NCBI RefSeq assembly: GCF_016195855.1
Contig: NZ_JACPYU010000016.1
Location: 434,001 to 498,000, forward strand
DNA from: Aquabacterium sp.
Lineage (GTDB): Bacteria; Pseudomonadota; Gammaproteobacteria; Burkholderiales; Burkholderiaceae_C
Reading direction: 5' to 3'
Length of the DNA stretch: 64,000 nt
Part shown: positions 11,872-21,648 of the stretch, in pieces
How positions within the stretch are numbered: position 1 is the stretch's first letter
Layout of the letters: each line of letters starts with the position of its first letter
Translations under genes and position numbers: made by a program
The notes under the pieces: model-generated
Told to the model about the DNA's origin: nothing
The model's database searches: none
What the model saw: the letters and a program-made list of their open reading frames with translations, nothing else

Positions 11872-11937
11872 CGTGTAGGCGTGATGACGCCCACATAGGC
11901 TAGAGTCTGGTCATGACCGTCTTCAGATGACGCAGGC

Positions 11938-14900
11938 ATGACCCTGAACGCTGTTCCCCAAGATGACAACGAGCGCGTCACCCTGTTGCACGCGACCAAA
12001 CTTCTTGATGCAGAGGTCGCGCCAGCCTTTGAAGCCATTCAACGCCTGATCAGCAGCAGCCTGCATTGCCCTGTTGCCGCCATCAACCTGGTGGACACGC
12101 ACCGCGTCTGGAGCATGGTCAGGCAAGGCCTGGATGTACGCCAGACCTCGCCCTCGGACTCCTTCTGCCATACCGTGGTCCAGCGCAAAGCGGGGCTGCA
12201 AGTGGCTGACGCCAGCACCGACCCGCGCTTCCAGGATCTGTCCATGGTGACGGGCCCTGCGCGGGTTCGTGCCTACCTGGGCATGCCTGTGCTGGTGGAG
12301 GGGCAAGCCCTGGGCACGGTCTGCGCGATGGACCATCAAGCCCGCGTCTGGTCGCGGCAAGAGGCCGCCGCACTCCAGGACATGGCCACGGCCGTGGCGG
12401 CCTTGGTGCAGTCTCGGCTCGATACCCAGCGCCTGCGCAAGATGGAAGCCCGCGTGCGCACCGCCAGCCTGGCCGGCAGCGACTGGCTCTGGGAGACCGA
12501 CAAGAACGGCATCCTGCAATGGGTGTCGGCGGGGCTCAAGCAGCACACCGGCCTGGACCCATCGACCGAGATCGGCGTCAAGGGGGCCGACCTGTATGTG
12601 CCGCGCGAAGGCGAAACCCGTGAAAGCTGGGATCGCTTCGTGCAGGCGCGCGCCCGCCGCGAACCCTTCAGCGACGCCATTGGTGTGCGGATGACGCCGC
12701 GTGGTCCCATCACCGTCAGTATCAGTGGCACGCCCGTGTTTGACAGCCGCGGCCAGTTCATGGGCTACCGTGGGGCGAGCCGCAATGTCACCCGGCAAAT
12801 CGACGCCGAGCACGAGGCCCGCCGTGCGGACCAGTTGCTGCGCCAGGCCATCGAGTCCTTTCAGATCAGCGTGATGATCACGGACCCGGACGGCCGTGTG
12901 GTGCTGTCCAACCAGCATTGGCGCGACCACGCAGGCCAGGCGCACGACGACGCCAACCCTTACTGGGTCGATACCTTGCGGCGCATGATCAGCCAAGGCG
13001 CCTACCCGCAAGCTGAGGGGCGCGAGGACGAGTACGTGACCTGGCGGTTGAACCTGCACACGCAGGCCGAGCCGACCGAGGTGCAGTTCCACAACCGCTG
13101 GATCCTGGTCAAGGACCATGAGTTGCCCGATCACAGCGTGGTGCATTTCGCCATGGACATCACGCAGAGCAAGCGGGATGCCGAGAAGCTGCGCGAGAAG
13201 CAGAAAGCGCTGGCCGAGACCAAGGCCCGCTTGCGCGCCGTGCTGCGCGCCCTGCCCGACCTGTGGTTCGTGATCGACAACAAGGGGCGCTACATCGATG
13301 GCCATGCCGATCACCCCTTGCTGCTGCGGCCCATGGCCGAACTCAAGAAGACCCCATTGGGCAGCCACTTGCCCCCGGAGACGGCGCAGCTGCAACGGCA
13401 GGCCTTGCACCGCCTGCAAGAGACCGGGCAGCCTCAGCGCTTTGAATACGAGTTGACCATGGCCGGCAACGGCACGCGGCACTTCGAGGCCCGCATGACA
13501 CCCATGCCTGAGGGACATACCCTGTTCCTGACGCGTGACATCACCGAGCGGCAACTGGCCGCCGAAAAACTGCGTGTCAGCGAGGAGCTCTACAGATCGG
13601 TGGCGGCCACCATCAGCGATGGCCTGGTCATCGTCGAACTCAGTGGTCGCATCGTGGCGCTCAACCCGGCCGCCAGCCGCATCCTGGGTGTCACGCCGGA
13701 GCAGTTGATCAACCTGACTTCACCGGCCGTGCCTGGGTTGACGCTGCTGGAGGACGACCTCGTCACGCCACTGCCATTCGACCAGTGGCCCATCAACCAG
13801 GTCCTGGCCACCAGCCAGCGCGTGGACAACCGTGTGCACCCCTTGCGGCGGGCCGATGGTGAGCTGCTGTGGGTCCAGGTGTCCTGCCATTTGCTGCGGG
13901 TTGCCGCCGACGCCCCACCTTTTGCCGTGATGGCCACCTTGCGCGACATCACTCAGGAGCGCCACGCCCAACAAGAGTTGCAACTGAGCGAAGAGCGCTG
14001 GAAGTTCGCCCTGGAGGGCGCTGGTGATGGCGTGTGGGACTGGGACCTCGACACCGGCCGTGTCTTCTATTCGCAGCGCTGGAAGACCATGTTGGGCTAC
14101 GAGGCCGATGAGGTGCTCAACAGCGCGGAGGAATTCCTCAACCGCGTTCATCCCGCCGATCGGGACTTGATGGTGCGCAGCCTGAACCGCTATTTTCAGG
14201 AAGGCGAAGGCCTCAACCAGACCGAGTTCAGGCTTCAGCACAAGGACGGGCACTACCTGTCCATCCTCTCGCGCGGCAAAGTGGTCAGCCGCACGCGCGA
14301 CGGCAAGCCCTTGCGCGTGGTGGGCACGCACTCGGACATCACGCCGGTCAAGCAGGCCGAGCGCGCCCTGCGTGAGAAGCAGACGGCCGAGGCGGCCAGC
14401 GCGGCCAAGTCCGAATTCCTCTCGCGCATGAGCCACGAAATCCGCACGCCGCTCAATGCGGTCAACGGCTTTGCCCAGTTGCTGCAATTGCAGCTCTCCC
14501 AGTTGGGTGCCGAGAGCGGCCCCCTGAACTATGTCGAGCAGATTCTCCATGCCAGCCGACACCTGATGGGGCTGGTCAATGACGTGCTGGATCTTCAACA
14601 GGTGGAGGCAGGTGTACTGAGCTTCAAACCCGAACGCCTGGCGTTGGCCGATGAGGTCAGGCAGTGCCTGTCCATGCTCGCCCCCCTGGCGGACAAACGC
14701 GGCATCACCTTGCTCAACATGCTCGATCAGCCCTGGCCCATCGTGGCCGATCGCCAGCGCTTGAGGCAGGTGATCATGAACATTGGCTCCAACGCCATCA
14801 AGTACAACCAAACCGGTGGCACCGTGCGTTTATACGCAGAAGTCTTGCCTGAAACCGAACTTATGCTCACAATCGAGGACGCCGGTCCTGGCATGAGCCC

Positions 14901-15597
14901 CCAACAGTTGTCGAAGCTGTTTCAACCATTCGAGCGTCTTGGGCGTGAGACATCCAGTATCGAAGGGACCGGTCTAGGCCTTATCATCACGCGCTCATTG
15001 CTCGAAGCCATGGGAGGTCGCATGGATATTCGCAGCCAGCCCGGTGCTGGAACCCGGGTCAACATCATCCTCCCGCTGGCGGCGCGCACGCCTTCTCTCA
15101 TTGACCCCGCACCAGATTCTGCCTATCCGCCTTTGTCGGACTCGGGCAGCCCGCTCGAACCGACCATGTCCCCGACTGACTTGAACTCAGACGGTGCGAA
15201 GGGCTTGCGCCCACTGCACGTGCTGTACGTAGAAGACAACCGCATCAACGCGATGCTGTTTGAAGAGGCCCTGCGCCCCTATCCGCAAATTGACCTGGCC
15301 ATTGCCGAGGATGGGCAAATGGCCCTGTCCATGGCCCGTGACCGCGCCCCCGATGTATTGGTCCTGGATGCCCATCTACCGGGCATGTCCGGTTTCGAGG
15401 TGCTGGAGGCGCTGCGCGCCCTGCCCGATCTGGTCGATGCGCCAGCCTTCATGTGCTCGGCCGATGCCATGCCCGATGACGTGGCCCGCGCCCAGGCTGC
15501 AGGCTTCACAGGCTACTGGACCAAACCCATCGACATCGTGGCAGTGACCACAGAGCTGTGCAGGTTGGCCGCCAGAGGCGACAATGCTGCGCCATGA
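11938..15597 (+). CDS. Hybrid sensor histidine kinase, GAF and multiple PAS domains plus receiver
   Basis: A 1219-residue cytoplasmic sensor. An N-terminal GAF domain (about 25-165; F-C-H-T-V-V, D-P-R-F, F-Y-L-G-M-P-type signatures) is followed by four or five PAS/PAC units up to about residue 810, each recognisable by D-I-T-x-x-K/R or D-I-T-E-R endings. The kinase core has the phospho-His in S-H-E-I-R-T-P-L-N-A (His 833), an N-box (N-I-G-S-N-A-I-K-Y), and G-P-G-M / G-T-G-L-G-L ATP-lid motifs. A C-terminal receiver (about 1093-1215) has V-E-D-N, phospho-acceptor Asp 1144 in L-D-A-H-L-P-G-M-S-G, and K in T-K-P-I-D. No membrane helices or output domain were seen. It overlaps hemH by four bases. 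Confidence 0.9.
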   Translation: MTLNAVPQDDNERVTLLHATKLLDAEVAPAFEAIQRLISSSLHCPVAAINLVDTHRVWSMVRQGLDVRQTSPSDSFCHTVVQRKAGLQVADASTDPRFQDLSMVTGPARVRAYLGMPVLVEGQALGTVCAMDHQARVWSRQEAAALQDMATAVAALVQSRLDTQRLRKMEARVRTASLAGSDWLWETDKNGILQWVSAGLKQHTGLDPSTEIGVKGADLYVPREGETRESWDRFVQARARREPFSDAIGVRMTPRGPITVSISGTPVFDSRGQFMGYRGASRNVTRQIDAEHEARRADQLLRQAIESFQISVMITDPDGRVVLSNQHWRDHAGQAHDDANPYWVDTLRRMISQGAYPQAEGREDEYVTWRLNLHTQAEPTEVQFHNRWILVKDHELPDHSVVHFAMDITQSKRDAEKLREKQKALAETKARLRAVLRALPDLWFVIDNKGRYIDGHADHPLLLRPMAELKKTPLGSHLPPETAQLQRQALHRLQETGQPQRFEYELTMAGNGTRHFEARMTPMPEGHTLFLTRDITERQLAAEKLRVSEELYRSVAATISDGLVIVELSGRIVALNPAASRILGVTPEQLINLTSPAVPGLTLLEDDLVTPLPFDQWPINQVLATSQRVDNRVHPLRRADGELLWVQVSCHLLRVAADAPPFAVMATLRDITQERHAQQELQLSEERWKFALEGAGDGVWDWDLDTGRVFYSQRWKTMLGYEADEVLNSAEEFLNRVHPADRDLMVRSLNRYFQEGEGLNQTEFRLQHKDGHYLSILSRGKVVSRTRDGKPLRVVGTHSDITPVKQAERALREKQTAEAASAAKSEFLSRMSHEIRTPLNAVNGFAQLLQLQLSQLGAESGPLNYVEQILHASRHLMGLVNDVLDLQQVEAGVLSFKPERLALADEVRQCLSMLAPLADKRGITLLNMLDQPWPIVADRQRLRQVIMNIGSNAIKYNQTGGTVRLYAEVLPETELMLTIEDAGPGMSPQQLSKLFQPFERLGRETSSIEGTGLGLIITRSLLEAMGGRMDIRSQPGAGTRVNIILPLAARTPSLIDPAPDSAYPPLSDSGSPLEPTMSPTDLNSDGAKGLRPLHVLYVEDNRINAMLFEEALRPYPQIDLAIAEDGQMALSMARDRAPDVLVLDAHLPGMSGFEVLEALRALPDLVDAPAFMCSADAMPDDVARAQAAGFTGYWTKPIDIVAVTTELCRLAARGDNAAP

Positions 15598-16691
15598 GCG
15601 TAGCCAAAGAACCCGAATACCAACACGGCCAAGCCCCTCGTACCGGCGTTTTGCTGGTCAACCTGGGCACCCCCGAGTCCCCCACCGCTGGCGCGCTGCG
15701 CCAATACCTGGCGCAGTTCCTCGCTGACCCCCGCGTGGTCGAGATCCCGCGCCTGGTGTGGATGCCCATCCTGCACGGCATCATCCTGCGCGTGCGCCCG
15801 GCCAAATCCGCGGCCAAGTACGCCAGCATCTGGATGAAGGAAGGCTCGCCGCTGCGCGTGTGGACGCAAAAGCAGACCGCGCTGCTGCAGGGCTTTCTGG
15901 GTGAGCAAGGCCACCAGGTGGTGGTCGAGCACGCCATGCGTTACGGGCAGCCCAGCATCGCCAGCCAGTTGAGCGCACTCAAGGCCCAAGGCGTGCAGCG
16001 TGTGCTCGTGCTGCCGCTCTACCCTCAGTACTCGGCCGCGACCACGGCCAGCGTGATGGACGAGGTCTTCACATGGGGCCGCCAGACCCGCTGCTTGCCC
16101 GAGCTGCGCCACATCAACCATTTCCACGATGACGCCGGCTACCTGGACGCCTTGGCCGAATCCGTGAAGACCCATTGGCAGCGCCACGGCCGTGCCGGCA
16201 AGCTGGTCATGAGCTTTCATGGCATGCCCCACCGGACCTTGCTGCTGGGTGACCCCTATCACTGCGAATGCCTGAAGACCGGCCGCCTGCTGGCCGAACG
16301 GCTGGGCCTGGGTGCAGACGAGTACCTCGTCACCTTCCAGAGCCGCTTCGGCAAGGCCAAGTGGCTGGAGCCTTATACCGAGCCCACCTTGCGGGCACTG
16401 GCTCAAAAGGGCGAGCAACGCGTGGATGTGATCTGCCCTGGTTTTGTCGCCGACTGCATCGAGACCCTGGAAGAAATCGCCATGGAGGGCAAGCAGGCGT
16501 TTCTGGACGCGGGTGGCAAGCAATTCAACTACATCCCCTGCCTCAACGACGACAAACGCTGGATCCGTGCCTTGAGTGAGCTGACCTTGCAGCATCTGCA
16601 GGGCTGGCCCACCAGGCCGTCAGAGCAAGTTCGGCCCGAAGCCTTGGCGCAGCAGCGTGCCCGTGCGTCAGCCGCAGGCTGCCGCCACTGA
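15594..16691 (+). CDS. hemH: Ferrochelatase
   Basis: Inserts ferrous iron into protoporphyrin IX, the last step of haem synthesis. L-L-V-N-L-G-T-P near the N terminus, L-P-L-Y-P-Q-Y-S, the catalytic-His motif S-F-H-G-M-P, Y-x-x-x-F-Q-S-R-F-G, and C-P-G-F-x-x-D-C-x-E-T-L-E-E-I are all present. The chosen start at 15594 overlaps the stop of the sensor kinase gene in an ATGA arrangement, implying translational coupling. An in-frame start 12 codons earlier lies inside the kinase gene and is less likely. The last 24 bases overlap the convergent EAL gene. Confidence 0.96.
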   Translation: MSVAKEPEYQHGQAPRTGVLLVNLGTPESPTAGALRQYLAQFLADPRVVEIPRLVWMPILHGIILRVRPAKSAAKYASIWMKEGSPLRVWTQKQTALLQGFLGEQGHQVVVEHAMRYGQPSIASQLSALKAQGVQRVLVLPLYPQYSAATTASVMDEVFTWGRQTRCLPELRHINHFHDDAGYLDALAESVKTHWQRHGRAGKLVMSFHGMPHRTLLLGDPYHCECLKTGRLLAERLGLGADEYLVTFQSRFGKAKWLEPYTEPTLRALAQKGEQRVDVICPGFVADCIETLEEIAMEGKQAFLDAGGKQFNYIPCLNDDKRWIRALSELTLQHLQGWPTRPSEQVRPEALAQQRARASAAGCRH

Positions 16692-19226
16692 CTCCGACTC
16701 GACAGGGCGTGCCAGCCAGCTGCGGGCGGCATCGGCTTCGAGCGGGCGACTGAAGAAGTAGCCCTGCACCACGTCGCAGCCGTGATCGGCCAGCCAGTCC
16801 ACGCTGGTGCCGTGCTCGACACCTTCGATGGTGACGGTCAGGCCCAGGCGGTGGCCCACCTCGATCATGGCCTGTAGCACCGCCTGCTTGCGCCCGAAAT
16901 CCTCGATGTCGGTCACGAAGCTGCGGTCCACCTTCATCTCGTCCAGCGGCATTTCCTGCAGGATGCCCAGTGAGGAGTAGCCGGTGCCGAAGTCATCCAG
17001 CGCGATCTTGACGCCCTCACTGCGCAACCTCGACAGGATCTGCGTGGCGCGCTCGCGGTCGCTCAGGGCCGCAGACTCGGTCACCTCCAGGATCAGGCGG
17101 CATGGCGGGCAGCCGACATGGCGCAAGGTCTCCAGCACCTTGTCCACAAAACGGGGTGTGGCCAGGTCAAAGGCGGTGATGTTGACCGAGACGCGCACCT
17201 GCGGATCAGGCAGCGTCAGGAGGAAGCGCGCGGCCTCGCCGATGGCCCACATGGTCAATCGGTTGATGGCACCGGTGGCCTCGGCTTCGGCAATGAAGGC
17301 GCCCGGCGGGATCATGCCGCGCTCGGGATGGCGCCATCGCACCAGCGCCTCCAGCGAGTCCGTGCGGCGGGTTTCCAGCGTGACCTTGGGTTGATAGTGC
17401 AGCAGCAACTCGCCCCGGTCGATGGCGCCTTCCAGGTCCAGCGTCAGGCCATAGGCCAGTTGCTCGCGCTTCATGCGCTCTGCATCAAAGGGCACCACGC
17501 GCCGGTGGGCGCTGCACCACTGCAAGGCAATGCGGGCCTCGTCGCTCACGCCCACAGACTGAGCCAGGTGCGCCTTGCTCACCGACGCGACGCCCACGTG
17601 CGGGTCCCAAGCGACAAACAGCCCTTGCCACTCGAAGCGGCGCACCAGGAAGCTCTCCAGATCGCTCATCAGCGTCTCGGGGGGATCGCAGATGGTCACG
17701 AAGGCCAGGGTACTGTCGTCCAGCGCAGCCAGGAGATGTTCGCCTTCGATGCTCATCAAAGGCGTCTGCACCCTGGCCGTGAACCAGTGGCGCAGCTCTT
17801 CTGCATAGATCTTGACGACCTGAGTCAAGGTGTCGGGCGGCAGAATGGATTCCAGAAAGCCAAAGCGGTTGAGCTTGACGATCCAGATCGACAGGCCTTC
17901 GTCAGCCTGCTCCAGCCGGCTGCGCACCGACTCTTCCAGCATGGCCTGATTGGGCATGCCGTAGCGTGGGTGATGCGACACGACGTCACGCAACTGGGCC
18001 TCGTAGGCCAGGCGGCGCTCCAGCTCCATCGTGTGTTCCGCCTGGGCCCGGGCCCGCTCGCGGCGGTCTTCCTTCATGCGATAGAACAGGGCGGCGGCCA
18101 GCGTCAAGGCCTTGATGACGCAGGCGTACATGCTGGCCACGCCAAACTGCCCGTGGTAGATGCCCAGCACCCCGACGGCGTTGATCAACAGCGCCACCAT
18201 CTGCACGCCCATGCCCAGGCACAGCAGGCGCGCGACGGCGCCCTCATGCCAATGCCGCGCGCTGATCCAGATCAGTGCGATCGGGTAGATCACGGAGACG
18301 CCTTGGACCAGTGCGCTGATCTTGGGGGCGTGAAGCGGGAACAGCCACGCAAAGGCGAGGATCAGGACGGACGACAGGGCCAGCGCCTTGATGACCTGAT
18401 CTTCCCTGCGGGTGGGTTGAATGATCAGCCGGAACACCATCGTTGCGGCGGCGATGCCGATCAGAATCCACATGTAGGGCGGTATGTTGAATTCGGGGTG
18501 CGTGGGCCAGAGCAACTGGTAGGCATCACCTTCACGGCTGGCCGTGGCCGCCAGCACGGGCAGGATCTCTGCCAGCATCAGGAAGGACAGCGGGTTGCCG
18601 TTGATGAGCGCCAGCACGATGGACACCAGCAACGTGAAAATCAAAGCGCCATAACAAAGCGCGCGGGAGAAGGCGGTTTCGCGCTCCTGTATGGCGTAGC
18701 TCTCGGGTGTCCAGTACTGGAAGGTGGCCGCGGTTGACCCGTTGTTGCGCAGCAGGCACTGGAGCGTCACGGTGCTGCCTGGGTACAGGTTCACCGGCAC
18801 GGCCATGGCTGGGTATTTGATCGGGCGGACATCGAAGAGGCGTCTGTCGCCCATGCGGTAGACGTCGATCGCGCTGCCATCGGAGTCGACAAAGCAGTCG
18901 ACGTAGTCGGTGTAGGGCTCGGTCACCAGGATCCAGCCCAGCACGGGTGTGTCGGAGCTGTTTTTCAGGGCGGTGCGTGCCCACACGCCCTTGTATTCAA
19001 AGCCGATGGTGCGCACGCCATGGCGCTGGGTTTGCCAGGCAGCCTTGTCGTCCGGTGGATGGGGTGGGCCTGCTTCAAGTGGCGGCTGGCTGGAAGCCAG
19101 GGTCTCCATGTCCAGCCATTCGCCCTGCCCCTTGGCGTGGGCGACGTCGAAGGGCGTGCCTGCCCAGGCCGGCGCCACGAGCAGCAATTGGATCAGCAGC
19201 AGAAAGAGGTTCAGCAGTGATTTCAC
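16668..19226 (-). CDS. Membrane EAL-domain protein with 7TMR-DISM-type sensor
   Basis: Predicted cyclic-di-GMP phosphodiesterase. A signal peptide (residues 1-22, ending P-A-W-A-G) leads into a periplasmic domain of about 160 residues, then seven or so membrane helices (about 185-390), a typical 7TMR-DISM layout. A coiled segment joins to a degenerate GGDEF-like region (about 410-575) with no GG(D/E)EF motif, so no cyclase activity is expected. The EAL domain (about 590-840) keeps E-A-L-V-R-W, D-D-F-G-T-G-Y-S-S-L and V-Q-G-Y-F-F-S-R-P, which suggests an active phosphodiesterase. It is convergent with hemH and overlaps its end. Confidence 0.87.
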   Translation of the reverse strand: MKSLLNLFLLLIQLLLVAPAWAGTPFDVAHAKGQGEWLDMETLASSQPPLEAGPPHPPDDKAAWQTQRHGVRTIGFEYKGVWARTALKNSSDTPVLGWILVTEPYTDYVDCFVDSDGSAIDVYRMGDRRLFDVRPIKYPAMAVPVNLYPGSTVTLQCLLRNNGSTAATFQYWTPESYAIQERETAFSRALCYGALIFTLLVSIVLALINGNPLSFLMLAEILPVLAATASREGDAYQLLWPTHPEFNIPPYMWILIGIAAATMVFRLIIQPTRREDQVIKALALSSVLILAFAWLFPLHAPKISALVQGVSVIYPIALIWISARHWHEGAVARLLCLGMGVQMVALLINAVGVLGIYHGQFGVASMYACVIKALTLAAALFYRMKEDRRERARAQAEHTMELERRLAYEAQLRDVVSHHPRYGMPNQAMLEESVRSRLEQADEGLSIWIVKLNRFGFLESILPPDTLTQVVKIYAEELRHWFTARVQTPLMSIEGEHLLAALDDSTLAFVTICDPPETLMSDLESFLVRRFEWQGLFVAWDPHVGVASVSKAHLAQSVGVSDEARIALQWCSAHRRVVPFDAERMKREQLAYGLTLDLEGAIDRGELLLHYQPKVTLETRRTDSLEALVRWRHPERGMIPPGAFIAEAEATGAINRLTMWAIGEAARFLLTLPDPQVRVSVNITAFDLATPRFVDKVLETLRHVGCPPCRLILEVTESAALSDRERATQILSRLRSEGVKIALDDFGTGYSSLGILQEMPLDEMKVDRSFVTDIEDFGRKQAVLQAMIEVGHRLGLTVTIEGVEHGTSVDWLADHGCDVVQGYFFSRPLEADAARSWLARPVESESVAAACG

Positions 19227-19312
19227 TCAGCAACCGGGAGCACTCATGGCCCCAAATCGGTAAACAGGACACTCGGTCTCTGTCTATCGGTTATTTATGC
19301 TGAGGACTTGAG

Positions 19313-20818
19313 TCAGGCCTCGTCTTCCAAGGGCAAACCCGGCTCCAAACCTGGCTCGCTGGGCAGCAAGGTCTGCGTTTGCGCATCAGGCATGGCTTCA
19401 ACCTGTTTGAGTGCGCGTCCCATCACGCGGGTGCGGGTTTCAACAGACGAAATCGTGTTGCTGGCTTCTTCCAACTTCTTGCGGGTCCTGGCCAGCACGT
19501 CGCCGAACTTGCCGAACTCGGTCTTGACCGCCCCCAGCACCTGCCAGACTTCGCTGGAGCGCTTTTCCAGCGCCAGGGTGCGGAAACCCATCTGCAGGCT
19601 GTTGAGCGTGGCCAGCAAGGTCGTGGGGCCGGCCAGCATCACGCGGCATTCGCGCTGCAGGGATTCGACCAGGCCGGGGCGGCGCAGGGCCTCGGCATAC
19701 AGGCCTTCGGTCGGCACGAACAGAATGGCGAAATCCGAGGTGTGGGGCGGTGCGAGGTATTTGTCCCGGATCGTGCGGGCTTCCAGGCGCAGGCGCTGCT
19801 CCACGGCTTTGGCCGCGGCTTCCACGGCGGGGGCATCGGCCCGGTCTTGTGCGTCCAGCAGGCGCTCATAGTCTTCGCGGGGGAATTTGGCGTCGATGGG
19901 CAGCCACAGGGGCGCCCCATCGGTGCCGCCCTGCCCTGGCAGCTTGATGGCGAACTCCACGCGGGCACCGCTGCCCGGTACGGTCTCGACGTTGACGGCG
20001 TACTGCTCGGGCGTGAACACCTGCTCCAGCAAGCCCGCCAGTTGGACCTCACCAAAAATACCGCGCGTCTTGACGTTGTTGAGCACCCGGTTGAGCGAGC
20101 CCACGTCGCTGGCCAGGCGCTGCATTTCGCCCAGCCCGCGGTGGACCAGTTCCAGCCGCTCGGCCACTTGTTTGAAGCTCTCGCCCAGGCGGGCTTCCAA
20201 TGTGGCGTGGAGCTTTTCATCCACGGTCTGGCGCATCTGCTCCAGCTTTTTCTCGTTGTCGGCCTGCAAAGCCTGCAAGCGGGTCTCGACGGTGGTGCGC
20301 ACGTCGTTCAGGCGGCGCTCATTGGCCTCGGACAGCACGCGCAGTTGCTCGGCCACGCCCTCGCCCAGTCGGCGCAGCGCGGCCTCCTGAGCCTCGTTGA
20401 ACCGCGCCAGGGCCTGAGCCTGGGCCTCGCGCAGGCCGGCCGCTTGAAGGCCTTGTTGGTGGGTGGTGTCGCGCAGGCTGTCCACCAGGCCTTGCTGCAT
20501 GCTGGCGAGCTGGGTGCGAAAGCTGTCCAGCTGTTCGTTCTGGGTGCGGGTGGCGTCGCCCTGAAGCGAAGTCAGGGTTTGCTGGAAGGTGCCCAGTGTG
20601 GCGCCCAGTTCTTGTCGCGTCCCGGTTGCGCTGCGGGCCACTTCGTCGCGCAGATTGCGCTCAAGCTGGTCACTGCGCTCGCGCAAGGCCTGGCTCAACT
20701 CGGCCCCGACCTTGTTGACGGCCTCATCGTTCTGCCGGGCTGGGCGCACCAGCAGCCAGACGAGGAGCAAGAGGTTGACAACAAGCAGCAGCGAGGTGAT
20801 CCAGTTCATGGGCCGCAT
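19313..20818 (-). CDS. rmuC: DNA recombination protein RmuC
   Basis: Member of the RmuC family, which limits DNA inversion and repeat recombination and has a predicted restriction-endonuclease-like fold. A short N-terminal membrane anchor (I-T-S-L-L-L-V-V-N-L-L-L-L-V-W-L-L) is followed by a long coiled coil (about residues 35-220). The conserved core has R-G-x-F-G-E-V-Q-L, P-I-D-A-K-F-P-R-E-D-Y-E-R-L and F-V-P-T-E-G-L-Y. ATG at 20818 is chosen, with an alternative in-frame ATG at 20809; upstream codons lack RmuC character and cross a terminator hairpin. Confidence 0.9.
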   Translation of the reverse strand: MRPMNWITSLLLVVNLLLLVWLLVRPARQNDEAVNKVGAELSQALRERSDQLERNLRDEVARSATGTRQELGATLGTFQQTLTSLQGDATRTQNEQLDSFRTQLASMQQGLVDSLRDTTHQQGLQAAGLREAQAQALARFNEAQEAALRRLGEGVAEQLRVLSEANERRLNDVRTTVETRLQALQADNEKKLEQMRQTVDEKLHATLEARLGESFKQVAERLELVHRGLGEMQRLASDVGSLNRVLNNVKTRGIFGEVQLAGLLEQVFTPEQYAVNVETVPGSGARVEFAIKLPGQGGTDGAPLWLPIDAKFPREDYERLLDAQDRADAPAVEAAAKAVEQRLRLEARTIRDKYLAPPHTSDFAILFVPTEGLYAEALRRPGLVESLQRECRVMLAGPTTLLATLNSLQMGFRTLALEKRSSEVWQVLGAVKTEFGKFGDVLARTRKKLEEASNTISSVETRTRVMGRALKQVEAMPDAQTQTLLPSEPGLEPGLPLEDEA

Positions 20819-20876
20819 TGTCTCAGAGCAAACCGGGTGGCCTGTCGAGCGACTGATCGGGGCGCCAGAAACAGAC

Positions 20877-20899
20877 AAGGCCGCCTGATCGGCGGCCTT
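20877..20899 (-). terminator. Terminator hairpin after scoB
   Basis: Perfect nine-base stem (20877-20885 with 20891-20899) and five-base loop, 24 bases past the scoB stop, followed on the minus strand by a T-rich stretch. It also sits just upstream of rmuC and so insulates the two genes. Confidence 0.75.
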
Positions 20900-20922
20900 G
20901 CTGCAAAAGCAGGTGAGCGTGC

Positions 20923-21573
20923 TCAGGCTTCCAGGTGAGACAGGTGCACGTGCGCGCCGGTCTTCAGCCGGACCTCTTCGAGCGTCACGCCGGGCGCCAG
21001 CTCCACGCACTTGAAGCCCTCAGGCGTCACATCAATCACACACAGCTCGGTGATGATGCGGTCCACCACGCCCAGGCCGGTCAGGGGCAGCGTGCACTTC
21101 TGCAACAGCTTGTGCTCGCCGTTCTTGGCGGCATGCTCCATCAGCACGACCACGCGGCCCACACCGGCCACCAGGTCCATGGCGCCGCCCATGCCCTTGA
21201 CCATCTTGCCGGGGATCATCCAGTTGGCCAGGTCGCCCTTCTCGGACACCTGCATGGCGCCCAGGATGGACAGGTTGATCTTGCCGCCGCGGATCATGGC
21301 AAAGCTCTCGTGCGAGCCAAAGATCGAGGAGCCGGGCAGCACGGTCACGGTCTGCTTGCCAGCGTTGATCAGGTCAGCGTCCACCTGGTCGTCTGTCGGG
21401 AAGGGGCCGATGCCCAGCATGCCGTTCTCGGACTGCAGCCAGACGTCGATGTCCGGGCTCACAAAGTTGGCCACGAGGGTGGGCAAGCCAATGCCCAGGT
21501 TCACGTAGAAGCCGTCTTGCAACTCGCGGGCAGCGCGTGCCGCCATTTCGTCATGTGTCCAGGGCATGTTCAA
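20923..21573 (-). CDS. scoB: 3-oxoacid CoA-transferase subunit B
   Basis: Beta subunit of a succinyl-CoA:3-ketoacid (acetoacetate) CoA-transferase, used to activate ketoacids or acetoacetate. It shows the family core N-L-G-I-G-L-P-T, the catalytic-glutamate motif S-E-N-G-M-L-G-I-G, and later [17 protein letters not shown] and P-L-T-G. Length 216 residues is standard. It is the second gene of a minus-strand operon, 75 bases after scoA. Confidence 0.92.
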   Translation of the reverse strand: MNMPWTHDEMAARAARELQDGFYVNLGIGLPTLVANFVSPDIDVWLQSENGMLGIGPFPTDDQVDADLINAGKQTVTVLPGSSIFGSHESFAMIRGGKINLSILGAMQVSEKGDLANWMIPGKMVKGMGGAMDLVAGVGRVVVLMEHAAKNGEHKLLQKCTLPLTGLGVVDRIITELCVIDVTPEGFKCVELAPGVTLEEVRLKTGAHVHLSHLEA

Positions 21574-21585
21574 GCCTTCCGCAGA

Positions 21586-21621
21586 GCCGCCTCAAGGGAG
21601 GCTTGCGCCCCCTTGGGGGGC
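21586..21621. repeat. Intergenic palindromic element between scoA and scoB
   Basis: Two small imperfect palindromes in tandem, the second being GCCCCC-TTG-GGGGGC, fill half of the 75-base gap. Its appearance suggests a short dispersed intergenic repeat, and a 12-base part recurs in front of xseA. It may act as an mRNA hairpin inside the operon. Confidence 0.4.
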
Positions 21622-21648
21622 AGAAACGAAGTGATAGTGGGGGTCATA

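Noticed and set aside
17118-18737. A 539-codon plus-strand open frame inside the EAL gene
   Set aside because: Antisense to a gene with clear EAL motifs; His/Gln/Arg-rich content typical of a shadow frame in high-GC DNA.
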